Below, piece after piece: positions 42,927 through 52,484 of a stretch of DNA of 64,000 bases. The notes under the pieces are model-generated. The model worked only from the letters and a program-made list of their open reading frames with translations. It did no database searches and was not told where the DNA came from. Position numbers and translations under genes: made by a program. The DNA comes from an uncultured Alteromonadaceae bacterium (lineage in GTDB: Bacteria > Pseudomonadota > Gammaproteobacteria > Enterobacterales > Alteromonadaceae), in NCBI GenBank assembly GCA_947503265.1, contig CANNDC010000019.1, positions 1 to 64,000 of the forward strand, in the 5' to 3' direction. Within the stretch, counting starts at the first letter, position 1. Each line of letters starts with the position of its first letter.

Positions 42927-44690
42927 TTAGTTTAGTTTTACGACTGAATACTCATCTAACAGGATAGTTTCGCCAGCTGGCAGGCCATAGATATCCCATG
43001 TAACGAATACATGCGTATTGATGTTCCAGATAGGTGGAACTGTCCATTCACGATTGCCATTAGCATCAGTAAATTCAAGCAGTTGCCATTCTGTGGTGGG
43101 TTTCAATGTCGCTGACATGATACCCGCTCCCGGTCTTCTGAAGTCAAAGCCAGGACCTGTCGGACCATTTTCATATTCCCAAGGCAATAAGGTATGGTCT
43201 ACGCGAACTTCAGTTGTAGGCACTGTAGCCAGTTTTACCCATACCGCAAACGTGTAGGTGCTACCAATAGATGTTGCGCCCAAGCCATATTGGCCACTCG
43301 CCCAGTTACGCTGCTTGTTAAACACCTGTTGTAGAATTGCAGTGAAGTCATCTGTAGATGCCGTGATTTCCACTGAATTACCTGACAAGGCAATGTCAGA
43401 CTGTGCAACTGCACCGCCCAAATTACCTCCTCTGACTACACGCCAAGGAGCGCCAGAAAAGTCCATTAGGAAGTCAGAGTTATATCCGGCGGGATGAGCA
43501 GATATTCCAGGTTCACACATTTCGTTCTTAACAACAGTTGCAGTGACACTTTTAGCTTCAACGTCAGCTAATGCAGTTGTTCCAGTGTCTCCAGAAGCGA
43601 GGGAAACCGTCGCATCAAAAGATGCACCTACGTTAGTTTCATCGCCTGTTGAGAAACGCCCCGTTCCATCTTCACCGTAACTGATGTTTTCAGCTAGAGG
43701 GAAGTTTGCATTGTCGCTCGATTCCCAATTGTAAGCGTAGTCGCCTGACAAAGCTTCACCTGCAGCCGGTGTAGGAGAAACATTGAATCCTGCAGAAACA
43801 CAAGCAGGTATTTCTTTCATATCTGACTCTAGACCATTTTCATCTAAATCTTTGTTGGTAATACCAACAATAAACTCAGAGAAAACTTCTAAATCAACCG
43901 TAATTGATTTTGTAGGATCATCTACACTTGTCACGGTTATAGTCGTCATGCCTACATCGACTGTGGTGATATTACCTTCATCGTCAATGGTAGCTACGCT
44001 AGTGTCAGCGACTTCAAACGAAACTTCAGGGGCACAGGCTTTTGCCGGAACCACTGTCGCGAAAAGTTGAAATTCTTGACCCAATAAAATTCTAGCAGGC
44101 TGAGCTGTTATGCCTTCAACACCATCAAATACAGCATTAACATCTAATGTTAACGTTCTTCTTGGCAACGTTTCACCTGGCGCCAAAGTAAAGCCATTGT
44201 CTACAGCAAAATCGATGGTATAGGTGACCATAGGCGGAACATCTAAGAATCCATCTGGGGTTGGATTACCGTCAACTCTTGGACCTCCACGTCTGTCAGT
44301 GTCGTCACAAGTACTCAAAAAATCAGAAAACATATCTGTATCAACAACAAGCTTGCCATCCTTTTCTGTAAAAGGAGACACCTGCTGGTTAGCCAAACCA
44401 CCTGAGGGGGTGCTTGGTGTCTGATAGTTTTGATCAACAGATATGTTGATGTCAGAAATATTGACATTGCCAGTTATTGGTTGACCACCGGAAGTAATTC
44501 CAGCCAATAAGTCAACTTCCTGTACTCCAGTCTCTTCAGTTAGGCTAGCGGTAATGGCTGGCATATCAATGACAACTGGGTCGTCCGCTCTAAAACCAGC
44601 GTCGAAACCTTCGCTAGTGCCACCACAGCCAGTCAAGAAACCTGCAACCATGGCTGTTGTTATTGTGTTCTTTAGTAAGTGCTTTTTCAT
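42927..44690 (-). CDS. Big2-domain lipoprotein, probable surface glycan-binding partner of the TonB receptor
   Basis: The 587-residue lipoprotein (lipobox LTGC, about residue 22) contains a Big2 Ig-like domain at about 196-270 (FEVADTSVATIDDEGNITTV). Its C-terminal part, about 420-587, resembles a jelly-roll carbohydrate-binding module (STYTFAVWVKLA, TPTTEWQLLEFTDANG-like motifs, final TILLDEYSVVKLN). It follows the 1230-residue TonB receptor by 83 bp. This receptor-plus-lipoprotein pairing is analogous to Bacteroidetes SusC/SusD, although no SusD fold is visible. Binding carrageenan oligosaccharides at the surface is an inference. Confidence 0.75.
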   Translation of the reverse strand: MKKHLLKNTITTAMVAGFLTGCGGTSEGFDAGFRADDPVVIDMPAITASLTEETGVQEVDLLAGITSGGQPITGNVNISDINISVDQNYQTPSTPSGGLANQQVSPFTEKDGKLVVDTDMFSDFLSTCDDTDRRGGPRVDGNPTPDGFLDVPPMVTYTIDFAVDNGFTLAPGETLPRRTLTLDVNAVFDGVEGITAQPARILLGQEFQLFATVVPAKACAPEVSFEVADTSVATIDDEGNITTVDVGMTTITVTSVDDPTKSITVDLEVFSEFIVGITNKDLDENGLESDMKEIPACVSAGFNVSPTPAAGEALSGDYAYNWESSDNANFPLAENISYGEDGTGRFSTGDETNVGASFDATVSLASGDTGTTALADVEAKSVTATVVKNEMCEPGISAHPAGYNSDFLMDFSGAPWRVVRGGNLGGAVAQSDIALSGNSVEITASTDDFTAILQQVFNKQRNWASGQYGLGATSIGSTYTFAVWVKLATVPTTEVRVDHTLLPWEYENGPTGPGFDFRRPGAGIMSATLKPTTEWQLLEFTDANGNREWTVPPIWNINTHVFVTWDIYGLPAGETILLDEYSVVKLN

Positions 44691-44718
44691 CTTACTTCTC
44701 CAAAATCTTGTTATGTTA

Positions 44719-44743
44719 GGTAGGGCGATTGTTTCGCCCTACC
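44719..44743 (-). terminator. Hairpin between the TonB receptor and the lipoprotein gene
   Basis: A 10-bp perfect stem (GGTAGGGCGA and its complement) with a 5-nt loop, 30 bp past the receptor stop. It lacks a strong T-run, so it may reduce rather than stop expression of the downstream lipoprotein. Confidence 0.6.
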
Positions 44744-44773
44744 GGACTCAAATAAAGTGTCTGGTTCAAATTC

Positions 44774-47700
44774 CTAGAAATTACCGCGAATACCGATACG
44801 CCATTGACGCCCAGTTTTAAATGCAGCTACTGTTCTGTTTCTAGTAATGCCATCGTTATCAAGCACATTACCCTCATCCAAAACCACTTCTTGCGAGGTT
44901 GGGTTTGTCGCATCTGTTGATCCACTCGCCGTATAGAAATTACGTCTTGTATCATCGGTCAAGTTCAATGCATTGAATGTCAATGTGAAGTTCTTGTTGA
45001 TTTTGTAACTGGCACTGAAATCAAGTCTGTTGGTTGCGTCTTGCCATGTTGCACCGAAACCATCTTGTCCAACCGCTTGCACATCATTGAAACGATGGGC
45101 TAAACGCATTTGAGTACCGTCTTTTTCCCAGAACAAGGTAACGTTAGCTGAATGCTTTGGTGTGAAAGGTTGTGGTAAAGGTCTAAGGAAACGACCTGTT
45201 GTTCCAATTTCTTCCACTTCTCGCTCAGAATCCTGATAGGTATAGTTCGCACTAACACCTAAACCAGAGAGCAACCCGGGCAATTCGGTATAGTTTTGCG
45301 TATAACTCAATTCGATACCTTTAATTTCTGCACCTTTACCATTTTTCACAAAGTTGATATTGGCAACATCACACTCTACCGTCCATCTGGTGAAGAAACC
45401 GGCGGGTAAACGCAATGGATGACAGTTGTCTGCATCACCTGGCACTCGATTTGGATCAAAATCGAGTAATAAGTTCGCATCGGTCAAAGGAATCTGATCC
45501 CGCACATCTCGATATTGGAATGGCGTGACAATTTGCTCTTCGAAGTTAGACATGTCTTTGTAGAATAACGCCGCAGATAGCAAACCAGACTCGTTAAAAT
45601 ACCACTCATAGGAGAAGTCGATATTTTTAGACGTCAAGTTTGCAAGACCAGTGTTACCGGCTCGGCCATTACTCGGTCCGAATTGTTGCTCGCGGATACT
45701 GTTTGCTGGATTCAAAGAATCAAAACGCGGGCGTGTCATTGTTTTGGTCAATGCAAAACGTACTATGGTATCTTCATCCAACGCATAGTTCAGCGTTAAA
45801 CTCGGCAGCCACTCCTCATTGGTATTAGAACCTCTCACTGGTGCTGTTCGAATTTGTACTTCGTCGCTATCACCATTTGGCCCAGTAAATGCAGTACTTC
45901 TATCCAAGAATGGCCAGATAAAGCCGTTCGAGTTAAAACGAGCCCAAGTAGACGCATTTGTGGTGACCAAATCACCAGCATTGTTGAATATCTGTGAAGG
46001 TAGTTCGTTGCTGGTAATGATATTGCCAGACGCATCAACAAACAACATTCTGTTTACGTCTGGCCCAGTCAATCCATCTTCACCAGGAATAACAAATTCG
46101 CCCGTCGTTGGATCAATTGGAATCGTTGACGCGTTTTGGAAGTTGTAAGCATGGGTCACAGCAAATGCCCAACAATCCCGCAATTCTGCATCATTGGCCG
46201 GCGTGAAACGGGTATCACTGCCTGGGGCTATTTCTGCCTCTGGACAAGGCGGGTTATCAATATTGGCTAGACCACGTCTAACGATCAAATCATACGGGTC
46301 AAGCATTTGTGGGAAACGAATGTAGTTAATACCACCTAAGCCTGCGCCCTCGTTTTCATCTCTGACGTAACGGACACCTAGGTTACCCGTTAGTTTGCCG
46401 TCCATAAACTCGAAGTTAGTCTTCAAATACGCCGCAACCGTCTTGGTTGCAATCTCTCTTGAACCACCATCTGTGGTTCTCACACCCAATTCACCCGGAG
46501 GCGCATTGGCGACTAACTGCAATGCTTTTTCCGCATCAAGCTGTGCCCAACCACCGAAGAAGGCATTTCCTCGTGCACCTTGAATATCTTCTGCAAAGTT
46601 GTCATAAGGGAAGGCTTCCCCACTGACAAAGTCAGCTACTTTTATCGTTCCAAGGCCTCTAACTTCAAACTCAGCTGAGGGATCATCTACGTCAACAATA
46701 TCCCCACCATTAGTGACACGGGTATTTTGAATAGAAACATCTCGGGTTCTCTCTGCCCATTTGGCACCAAATTCAACTTTAGTGAAGTTTTCAAAATCTA
46801 ACTCCCAGTCGAAGTCTAAGAATACAGATTTGTTTTCATCTTCTGATCTATTTTTACGGAAAAGTAATTGGCCAAGGTGATTGTGTTCTAGGTCAAATGG
46901 ATTGAATCGGCTAGTGATAAAATTAGTTGAACCGTCTATGGCATCAAAAACAGCTGGGGTTGTACCAGTGAAATAATTACAATCTTGTAAGCTACCTTGT
47001 GTACAGTCATAGCCCACCAGCTCGAGGCGATCTGCTGGTTGTGCTTCCACTACGTTTCGACCCGCTGTTCCCCACGTTGCTGTGCCGACAGAAAGATAAC
47101 GATCATCTTCACCATTATCAGGTGTTTCATCTAACGTGTTTGAATAACCAAGCAAAACATTCATCGACAACGTGTCTGTCAAATCTTGACTTATATCTAA
47201 GGTAGCGACTTTAGTTTCGATTTCACGTAAACCAGTTGTGCGGTTAAACCCACCAGTAATAGAACGGCTGGTTGAGCGCACCAGAGTATTGGTATTTAAG
47301 TCCACTACGTTCAATGCAGTATTGTTGTCTTCAGGGTGTATTAACACAGTAGGAGAAATGTTCATGTTCAAGCTTTGGAAATCTGTGAACACATCTTGCT
47401 TGGTGTACGTAACATCGAGCTGAATATCTGTTGTGTCAGTAGGACGGAACTGGATGCCGGTAGACAAAGAGAAACGCTCACGCTTGTCTCTACTCAACTG
47501 AAAGTTCACATTGTCTCGTGCTAGAACAAACAAATCGCCTTCGACAAGACGCTGAGTCGCCGGGTTGTAATCCAACAAACTTTCGATCGGGTTCAGCATA
47601 GGCTGACCTTCGCTGTCGAGTATCAATTGTCCGTCACCGTCTCGTTGATATCCCAAGACGCGGATTGGCTGACCTGTTGCTAAATCAGTAGCAGAGCGAA

Positions 47701-48466
47701 GATTCGTATTACTGGTGATATCAGCAATAGGAACCGCACCCGATTCAAAACCTGTATTGATGCGGTCTTGACGTGTATTCTGCGTATCTCTTGAGGCTGT
47801 GAAGATAATACCTAATGTTTCATCGAGGAATTTGTCAGAAAAACTCGCATTGATACGATAATCTTCGTCATCTGCAAACTCATTGTGACGTCCTTCAATC
47901 GTAAATGAACGACGCGGCTTGTTTAGATTAAGAGGACGCACTGTTTTCAAGTTTACGTTAGCACCAAGTGAACCTTCATCTTGGTCAGCTGCTGCAGTCT
48001 TAACAACGTCAATTGACGAAAGGATATCCGCCGAGAATGAACTTAAATCAACACTGTTGTCGTTGGTACCATTGCCAGAAGGGTCACTGATCCCCCCAGT
48101 CAATGCAACACCGTTAATTGAAACCTGGTTCAATGATGGGCCTGCACCACGAACAGAAATACGAGTACCTTCTCCGGCCTCTTCCTGAACAGTAACACCG
48201 GTAATACGCGAGAGCGCATCAGCAATGTTTTGGTCGGTTGATTTACCTACGTCTTCAGCGTGAATTGAATCACTTACATTCTCGCTAAAACGTTTGGCGT
48301 TTATCGCTTTTTGAATACTGCCCCGAAAGCCAGATACTTCAATTACTTCAACTTCATCATCAACCGTATTGGCATCATTTTCTGCTTCTTGAGCCGTCAA
48401 AGGAAGGCTGAAGCAAGAAGCAATGACGACAGCTGATATTGCGTTCAATTTAAACTTGTGTGTCAT
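44774..48466 (-). CDS. Large TonB-dependent outer-membrane receptor (carrageenan-type branch)
   Basis: The 1230-residue protein carries a signal peptide (to LTAQEAEN), a TonB-box-like VEVIEVSGFRGSI, a plug domain (GKSTDQNIADALSRITGV, RISVRGAGPSLNQVSINGV) and a long barrel with terminal aromatic motif QWRIGIRGNF. At about 300 residues longer than the receptor at 5483, it has large extracellular loops, as expected for oligosaccharide ligands. It lies 72 bp after the mandelate-racemase-family gene and before its lipoprotein partner, so these three are likely co-transcribed. A carrageenan or furcellaran oligosaccharide ligand is inferred from neighbours. Confidence 0.92.
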   Translation of the reverse strand: MTHKFKLNAISAVVIASCFSLPLTAQEAENDANTVDDEVEVIEVSGFRGSIQKAINAKRFSENVSDSIHAEDVGKSTDQNIADALSRITGVTVQEEAGEGTRISVRGAGPSLNQVSINGVALTGGISDPSGNGTNDNSVDLSSFSADILSSIDVVKTAAADQDEGSLGANVNLKTVRPLNLNKPRRSFTIEGRHNEFADDEDYRINASFSDKFLDETLGIIFTASRDTQNTRQDRINTGFESGAVPIADITSNTNLRSATDLATGQPIRVLGYQRDGDGQLILDSEGQPMLNPIESLLDYNPATQRLVEGDLFVLARDNVNFQLSRDKRERFSLSTGIQFRPTDTTDIQLDVTYTKQDVFTDFQSLNMNISPTVLIHPEDNNTALNVVDLNTNTLVRSTSRSITGGFNRTTGLREIETKVATLDISQDLTDTLSMNVLLGYSNTLDETPDNGEDDRYLSVGTATWGTAGRNVVEAQPADRLELVGYDCTQGSLQDCNYFTGTTPAVFDAIDGSTNFITSRFNPFDLEHNHLGQLLFRKNRSEDENKSVFLDFDWELDFENFTKVEFGAKWAERTRDVSIQNTRVTNGGDIVDVDDPSAEFEVRGLGTIKVADFVSGEAFPYDNFAEDIQGARGNAFFGGWAQLDAEKALQLVANAPPGELGVRTTDGGSREIATKTVAAYLKTNFEFMDGKLTGNLGVRYVRDENEGAGLGGINYIRFPQMLDPYDLIVRRGLANIDNPPCPEAEIAPGSDTRFTPANDAELRDCWAFAVTHAYNFQNASTIPIDPTTGEFVIPGEDGLTGPDVNRMLFVDASGNIITSNELPSQIFNNAGDLVTTNASTWARFNSNGFIWPFLDRSTAFTGPNGDSDEVQIRTAPVRGSNTNEEWLPSLTLNYALDEDTIVRFALTKTMTRPRFDSLNPANSIREQQFGPSNGRAGNTGLANLTSKNIDFSYEWYFNESGLLSAALFYKDMSNFEEQIVTPFQYRDVRDQIPLTDANLLLDFDPNRVPGDADNCHPLRLPAGFFTRWTVECDVANINFVKNGKGAEIKGIELSYTQNYTELPGLLSGLGVSANYTYQDSEREVEEIGTTGRFLRPLPQPFTPKHSANVTLFWEKDGTQMRLAHRFNDVQAVGQDGFGATWQDATNRLDFSASYKINKNFTLTFNALNLTDDTRRNFYTASGSTDATNPTSQEVVLDEGNVLDNDGITRNRTVAAFKTGRQWRIGIRGNF

Positions 48467-48537
48467 GTGGTCTCTCCACGTTTGGTTTTAGTTGTGTCTA
48501 CTAATTCAAATATTATTCGTATTGGTATATTTGATTT

Positions 48538-49719
48538 CTATTGAGCTATTTGCTTTACGCTCGCAGCCCAGTTTGTTTCCGTTTGATTTACTACAAAATC
48601 TTTCAATTTAGTCGTATCAATTTCCACTCCCAACCCCGGTCCAGTAGGAACAATTGCTTCGCCGTCAATAACCTGAACATTGACTTTGTACAATTCGTCT
48701 CTCAAAGGGTTTTCTGTGCGGTCATACTCTAAAAATAGTTTTTTCTCTTCTGCGCGGCCGGGTTCGTTGTAAGCAGTACCCAAGAAATGAGTCGCTGCTG
48801 CTAAATTCAATTGAGTTCCCCAAACATGCGGTATCATGTTGAGTCCGTTGGCAGAGGCTAGACTGCGAATTTTCAATCCTTCGCTAATACCGCCGCAGTA
48901 CGCCAAATCAGCCTGTACTAATTGTATTCCACCGGCTGCGATAAGACGCTGGAAGCCGTAACGGGTTTGCTCACACTCTCCTGTCGCGATAGCGACATTG
49001 GCTTTCTCATGCAACTTAGTAAATAGCTCAGGATGCTCTGGAGATAACGGTTCTTCAAACCATGCATAGTCGTTTTCATCTAAGATTTTGGCTATTTTAA
49101 TTGCTTCAGGAAGGTCATAAGCATGGTTGGAATCTGCGGCTAATATTGTAGTCGGCAATGCTTTTCTCATTGCGACAATAAGCTTCTCATCGAATTCGAC
49201 ATTTTTACCGACTTTAATTTTCATAGCTTTGAAGCCTTGTTCTGCGTAAGAAACGGCTTCTTCAACCAATTTATCAAGAAGGACATCTTCTGGTAAATCT
49301 AGATAATACATTCCAGTGGCATAGCAAGGCACTTTGTCTCTTGCAGCACCGCCAATGAGTTGGCTAACACTTTGATTAAGCACTTTACCTTTGGCATCCC
49401 ACAAAGCCATATCAATGCCTGACATACCGGCCATCATCACACCTGAACGAGCAAAATCGAGCGAAGCGCGCCACATGTGGTGCCAGATGGTTTCTGTAGA
49501 CAGTATGTTCATTCCAAGGATTTTAGGTGCATAAAATTTTTCTATCGCAGCTTCAATTACACTTGCTGGACCGTAACACTCTCCCCAACCGGTGACGCCA
49601 TTCTCAGCAACTACTTCTACAAGCAACACATTGCGTTGGTCATAAAACCATTGTGAGAATCCAAATGGGTTATCTAACTGGCATCTTACGTGATGCGTTC
49701 TTATGCACTTTATGTTCAT
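48538..49719 (-). CDS. Mandelate-racemase-family enzyme, probable 3,6-anhydro-D-galactonate cycloisomerase or galactonate dehydratase
   Basis: The 393-residue enzyme has the full set of enolase-superfamily residues: KxK in FKAMKIKVGKN, metal ligands in LAADSNHAYD, WFEEPL and ATGECEQT, and a catalytic HxW-like stretch in MIPHVWGTQLN. It resembles D-galactonate dehydratases (DgoD group). With the DgoK and DgoA homologues 2-5 kb away and carrageenan enzymes around it, the product is expected to be 2-keto-3-deoxy-D-galactonate, made from the anhydro acid or from galactonate. It is only distantly similar to the cycloisomerase at 20360. A palindromic operator lies about 100 bp upstream. Confidence 0.85.
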   Translation of the reverse strand: MNIKCIRTHHVRCQLDNPFGFSQWFYDQRNVLLVEVVAENGVTGWGECYGPASVIEAAIEKFYAPKILGMNILSTETIWHHMWRASLDFARSGVMMAGMSGIDMALWDAKGKVLNQSVSQLIGGAARDKVPCYATGMYYLDLPEDVLLDKLVEEAVSYAEQGFKAMKIKVGKNVEFDEKLIVAMRKALPTTILAADSNHAYDLPEAIKIAKILDENDYAWFEEPLSPEHPELFTKLHEKANVAIATGECEQTRYGFQRLIAAGGIQLVQADLAYCGGISEGLKIRSLASANGLNMIPHVWGTQLNLAAATHFLGTAYNEPGRAEEKKLFLEYDRTENPLRDELYKVNVQVIDGEAIVPTGPGLGVEIDTTKLKDFVVNQTETNWAASVKQIAQ

Positions 49720-50067
49720 TCTATTGTTCTACCTGATCAATTTGACATAATGATGAGTGTGTAGATTCTGCAACGAATCTTATTTTTCTCATTACGAAAT
49801 GTTCATACTACTGATATAAACATATGATGTTTGCATTTGCAATACATTGTTAGTAAAAAGTTATAATTTTGTGATAATAATTTTTAGTATTTAATTTAAT
49901 AGACTATTTCGTTGAATTTTTCCGTTACAAACAGGTTGAGAAGTTAATTTTTTGTTACATTAAACAACTCTATAAAAACCTAAATGTAAGACGGAAATTT
50001 GAAATTTAGCCAATATAGAAAATGGTCAGATAAACGAAACTATCCGCCTATCCAACCGATTTAATAT
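49720..50067. other. Regulatory gap between sulfatase and mandelate-racemase-family genes
   Basis: About 350 bp of AT-rich sequence with no gene. It carries one AAACATATGATGTTT site (annotated) and otherwise shows nothing I recognise. Confidence 0.5.
49818..49832. promoter_or_regulatory. AAACATATGATGTTT palindrome before the mandelate-racemase-family gene
   Basis: Identical core to the sites at 29544, 33231 and 33470. It lies 99 bp upstream of the ATG and would control the enzyme - TonB receptor - lipoprotein unit. Confidence 0.7.
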
Positions 50068-51516
50068 TTAGTTTTCTAAGGTAAAGGTTTCACCAAATCG
50101 TGGCATTGCATCCTTTCTCCATGCATCGCCTTCTTTGTGAATATGGAACCACTGTGGTTGAACGTTCGTCCAACTCCAATAGGCCATATCGTTGACCATA
50201 TCTTCTAGTAGTTGAGGGTATTTTTTACTTAGGTCTTCTTTTTCGCCCAGGTCCGTTGTCACATCAAACAACTGCCACTTTTTGGTTTTTACTGTGCGAA
50301 CTGCTTTGAATTGATCTCTGCGCACAGAAACATCATGCGCTCCGCCACGATGACGCATTACAAATACACTTTTGCCTGGTCTGGCACTTATATCTGTATT
50401 GATAAAAGGTGAAAAATCTACGCCATCTAGTATTTTATCCTCTGGTATTTTGGCACCCGCTAAGCTGACAAAAGTAGGATATAAATCGATAGCAGTAATT
50501 GGATGCGTGTATGTTTGACCCGGTTTAACCGCCTTCGGCCAATGAACCATCATTGGAACTCTATGACCACCCTCATGAGCACTGCCTTTGCCTTCCTTGA
50601 GCGGTTTATTCACGCCACCAAGCGACAGTTTACCGCCATTGTCGCTGAGAAATACGATCATAGTATCTTCGAATTGATCATTGGCTTTTAATGTTTCAAC
50701 TATTCTGGCGATACCACGATCTACGGCGTAAACCATAGCGGAATAAATACGGCGTTTTTTATCTTTGATATGTGAAAACCTCTTGAGATCTTCCTTTGTT
50801 GCTTCTAACGGAGAGTGAGGCGCATTATAGGCTAGGTAAAGGAAAAAGGGCTTGTCTGTATCTTTTGCTTTGTTGAAAAAGTTAACGGCTTCTCTAGACA
50901 ATGCATCAGTAATGTACTCAGTCTCTCTCACTTCCTTGCCATTATATTCGAGTGGCTTTAAGTACTCATTGATGTTTTGAACGCCATTCTTTTTGAGATT
51001 TTCGTAGATAGGTTGATATTGCTCGGGGAAATAACGGTGACCGCCACCAAGAAAACCATAGTATTCATCAAATCCTCGAGCATTAGGATGGAATTCAGGA
51101 GCATGACCCAAGTGCCATTTACCTATTGCGCCAGTGAAGTATCCGGCACCTTGTAACGTCTTGCTGATATATTGTTCATTTACATCTATTCCCAAATCTG
51201 AACCTTCGGCAGGAAGGTTAAACTGAGAACCAATTTTATGGGGATAACGCCCCGTCATCAACGCAGCTCTACTTGGGCCACAAAAGGGATGTGCCACGTA
51301 AGCAGATTCAAAAATAACACCATTTTTTGCCAGCTTATCTAGATTGGGAGTCTGTATGTCTTCACTTGCATATTTGCTAAAACCCACGTCTGCATAGCCA
51401 TGATCATCTGTGAGTATTAATAATATGTTTGGTTTTGAACCTGCTTCAATTGCCGCTGCAGTGTTCAACCATACTATTAAAAGCGCTTGAAAAACCATGA
51501 AGTGTCTTTTTCTCAT
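50068..51516 (-). CDS. S1-family sulfatase, exported
   Basis: The 482-residue enzyme has a signal peptide (FQALLIVWLNTAAA) and the type I sulfatase core: NILLILTDDHGYADVG, the formylglycine motif CGPSR (Cys79), GAIGKWHLGH, APHSPL and FLSDNGGKLSLGG. It removes sulfate from a glycan in the periplasm or outside the cell. Its different N-terminus (no lipobox) and active-site surroundings compared with the sulfatase at 27815 suggest a different sulfate position. Together they could strip carrageenan-type oligosaccharides before GH127 or GH42 action. A long perfect palindrome lies upstream. The subfamily needs alignment. Confidence 0.9.
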   Translation of the reverse strand: MRKRHFMVFQALLIVWLNTAAAIEAGSKPNILLILTDDHGYADVGFSKYASEDIQTPNLDKLAKNGVIFESAYVAHPFCGPSRAALMTGRYPHKIGSQFNLPAEGSDLGIDVNEQYISKTLQGAGYFTGAIGKWHLGHAPEFHPNARGFDEYYGFLGGGHRYFPEQYQPIYENLKKNGVQNINEYLKPLEYNGKEVRETEYITDALSREAVNFFNKAKDTDKPFFLYLAYNAPHSPLEATKEDLKRFSHIKDKKRRIYSAMVYAVDRGIARIVETLKANDQFEDTMIVFLSDNGGKLSLGGVNKPLKEGKGSAHEGGHRVPMMVHWPKAVKPGQTYTHPITAIDLYPTFVSLAGAKIPEDKILDGVDFSPFINTDISARPGKSVFVMRHRGGAHDVSVRRDQFKAVRTVKTKKWQLFDVTTDLGEKEDLSKKYPQLLEDMVNDMAYWSWTNVQPQWFHIHKEGDAWRKDAMPRFGETFTLEN

Positions 51517-51634
51517 TTGTTCTTACCTTTTTGAGGGCGTTAAATTGCTGTTCTACTCAACTTCGATAACGGAAGTAAATCGCATGGACAGTGCTTGAAT
51601 ATTATTTAGATAGCACAGCATATTAGTCCTACGT

Positions 51635-51657
51635 ATTTAAACATATTATGTTTAAAT
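51635..51657. promoter_or_regulatory. 23-bp perfect palindrome upstream of the sulfatase gene
   Basis: Two perfectly complementary 11-bp arms (ATTTAAACATA and its complement) around one central base. It contains AAACATATTATGTTT and is the most regular member of this operator family. It lies about 120 bp upstream of the sulfatase ATG. Confidence 0.75.
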
Positions 51658-51756
51658 GTAAAACTAAAATATACATTTTTTAAACGACTAATTAACAATT
51701 TGAAAGGAGCCAGGTGAAGTAATATAGGTGAAGCAAGCTAGTTGAAAGGCTAAAGC

Positions 51757-51784
51757 GGGATTTACTCAAATATGAGCAAATCCC
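51757..51784 (-). terminator. Possible terminator after dgoA
   Basis: Arms GGGATTT and AAATCCC enclose an inner CTCA/TGAG pairing with a single mismatch. It lies about 65 bp past the dgoA stop. T-rich sequence follows on the minus strand but there is no clean T-run. Confidence 0.4.
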
Positions 51785-51848
51785 CAGACATCTAAAGATT
51801 AAATACGTTTTGATATAAAAAACGAGTGCTTGTGATCATTAATAGTAA

Positions 51849-52484
51849 TTAAGAAAAGTCTTTATACACTTTCACAAACGCTCTTGCTCTCTCGCGAATT
51901 TCGTCGATTGACATTGAAGGTTTGTAGATTGCCGAACCCAAGCCAAAACCCGATGCACCCGCTTTTAAATAAGGATGCATACTTTCTTCAGTTGGCTCGA
52001 TACCACCCACTGGATAGCACCCGGTGTCTGGTGATAGAACTGACTTGAGCGCTTTAAATCCATCCATGCCAACCATAGAAATTGGAAACAACTTTATTCC
52101 CGTGGCTCCGGCAGCAAGAGCAGCAAACGCTTCCGTAGGAGTTACAACCCCAGGAAAGCAAGCACAACCAGCTTCACTGGCAAGTCTAACGACATCTTCA
52201 TTGTAATTAGGTGTCACTACCAGATTAGCGCCGGTTGCAATGACTTGCTCAGCCAAATCTTTGGTTGTAACCGTACCTGCACCGATGAAATATTCGTCTA
52301 GAGAATAGGTATCAACCAGCTTTTTAATGCTAGTTAACGCGTCAGGACTATTGAGCGGTACTTCAATCATGGTGAAGCCCTCTTCAATCAGAACAGCCGC
52401 AACATTTAAGATTTCGTCTGGTGTAACACCGCGTAGAATCGCGATAAGTGGAATATGACCACTAAGGTCTATTTTTTGAGTCAT
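51849..52484 (-). CDS. dgoA: 2-dehydro-3-deoxy-6-phosphogalactonate aldolase (DgoA type)
   Basis: A 211-residue class I aldolase. IPLIAILRGVTPDE at the N-terminus, MIEVPLNSPDALTSI, FIGAGTVTT, LVVTPNYNEDVV, the Schiff-base lysine in TGIKLFPIS and YPVGGIEPTEES are typical of DgoA rather than Eda. It cleaves KDPGal to pyruvate and glyceraldehyde-3-phosphate. It overlaps the kinase gene by 4 bp, so the two are translationally coupled. It completes the D-galacto branch, as the Eda homologue at 9907 completes the gluco branch. Confidence 0.92.
   Translation of the reverse strand: MTQKIDLSGHIPLIAILRGVTPDEILNVAAVLIEEGFTMIEVPLNSPDALTSIKKLVDTYSLDEYFIGAGTVTTKDLAEQVIATGANLVVTPNYNEDVVRLASEAGCACFPGVVTPTEAFAALAAGATGIKLFPISMVGMDGFKALKSVLSPDTGCYPVGGIEPTEESMHPYLKAGASGFGLGSAIYKPSMSIDEIRERARAFVKVYKDFS

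Noticed and set aside
42927..44690. SusD homologue
   Set aside because: No TPR-like SusD fold is visible; the protein has Big2 and beta-sandwich features, so only a functional analogy is proposed.
45819..46148. 109-codon plus-strand frame inside the large TonB receptor gene
   Set aside because: Antisense shadow of a clear receptor coding sequence.
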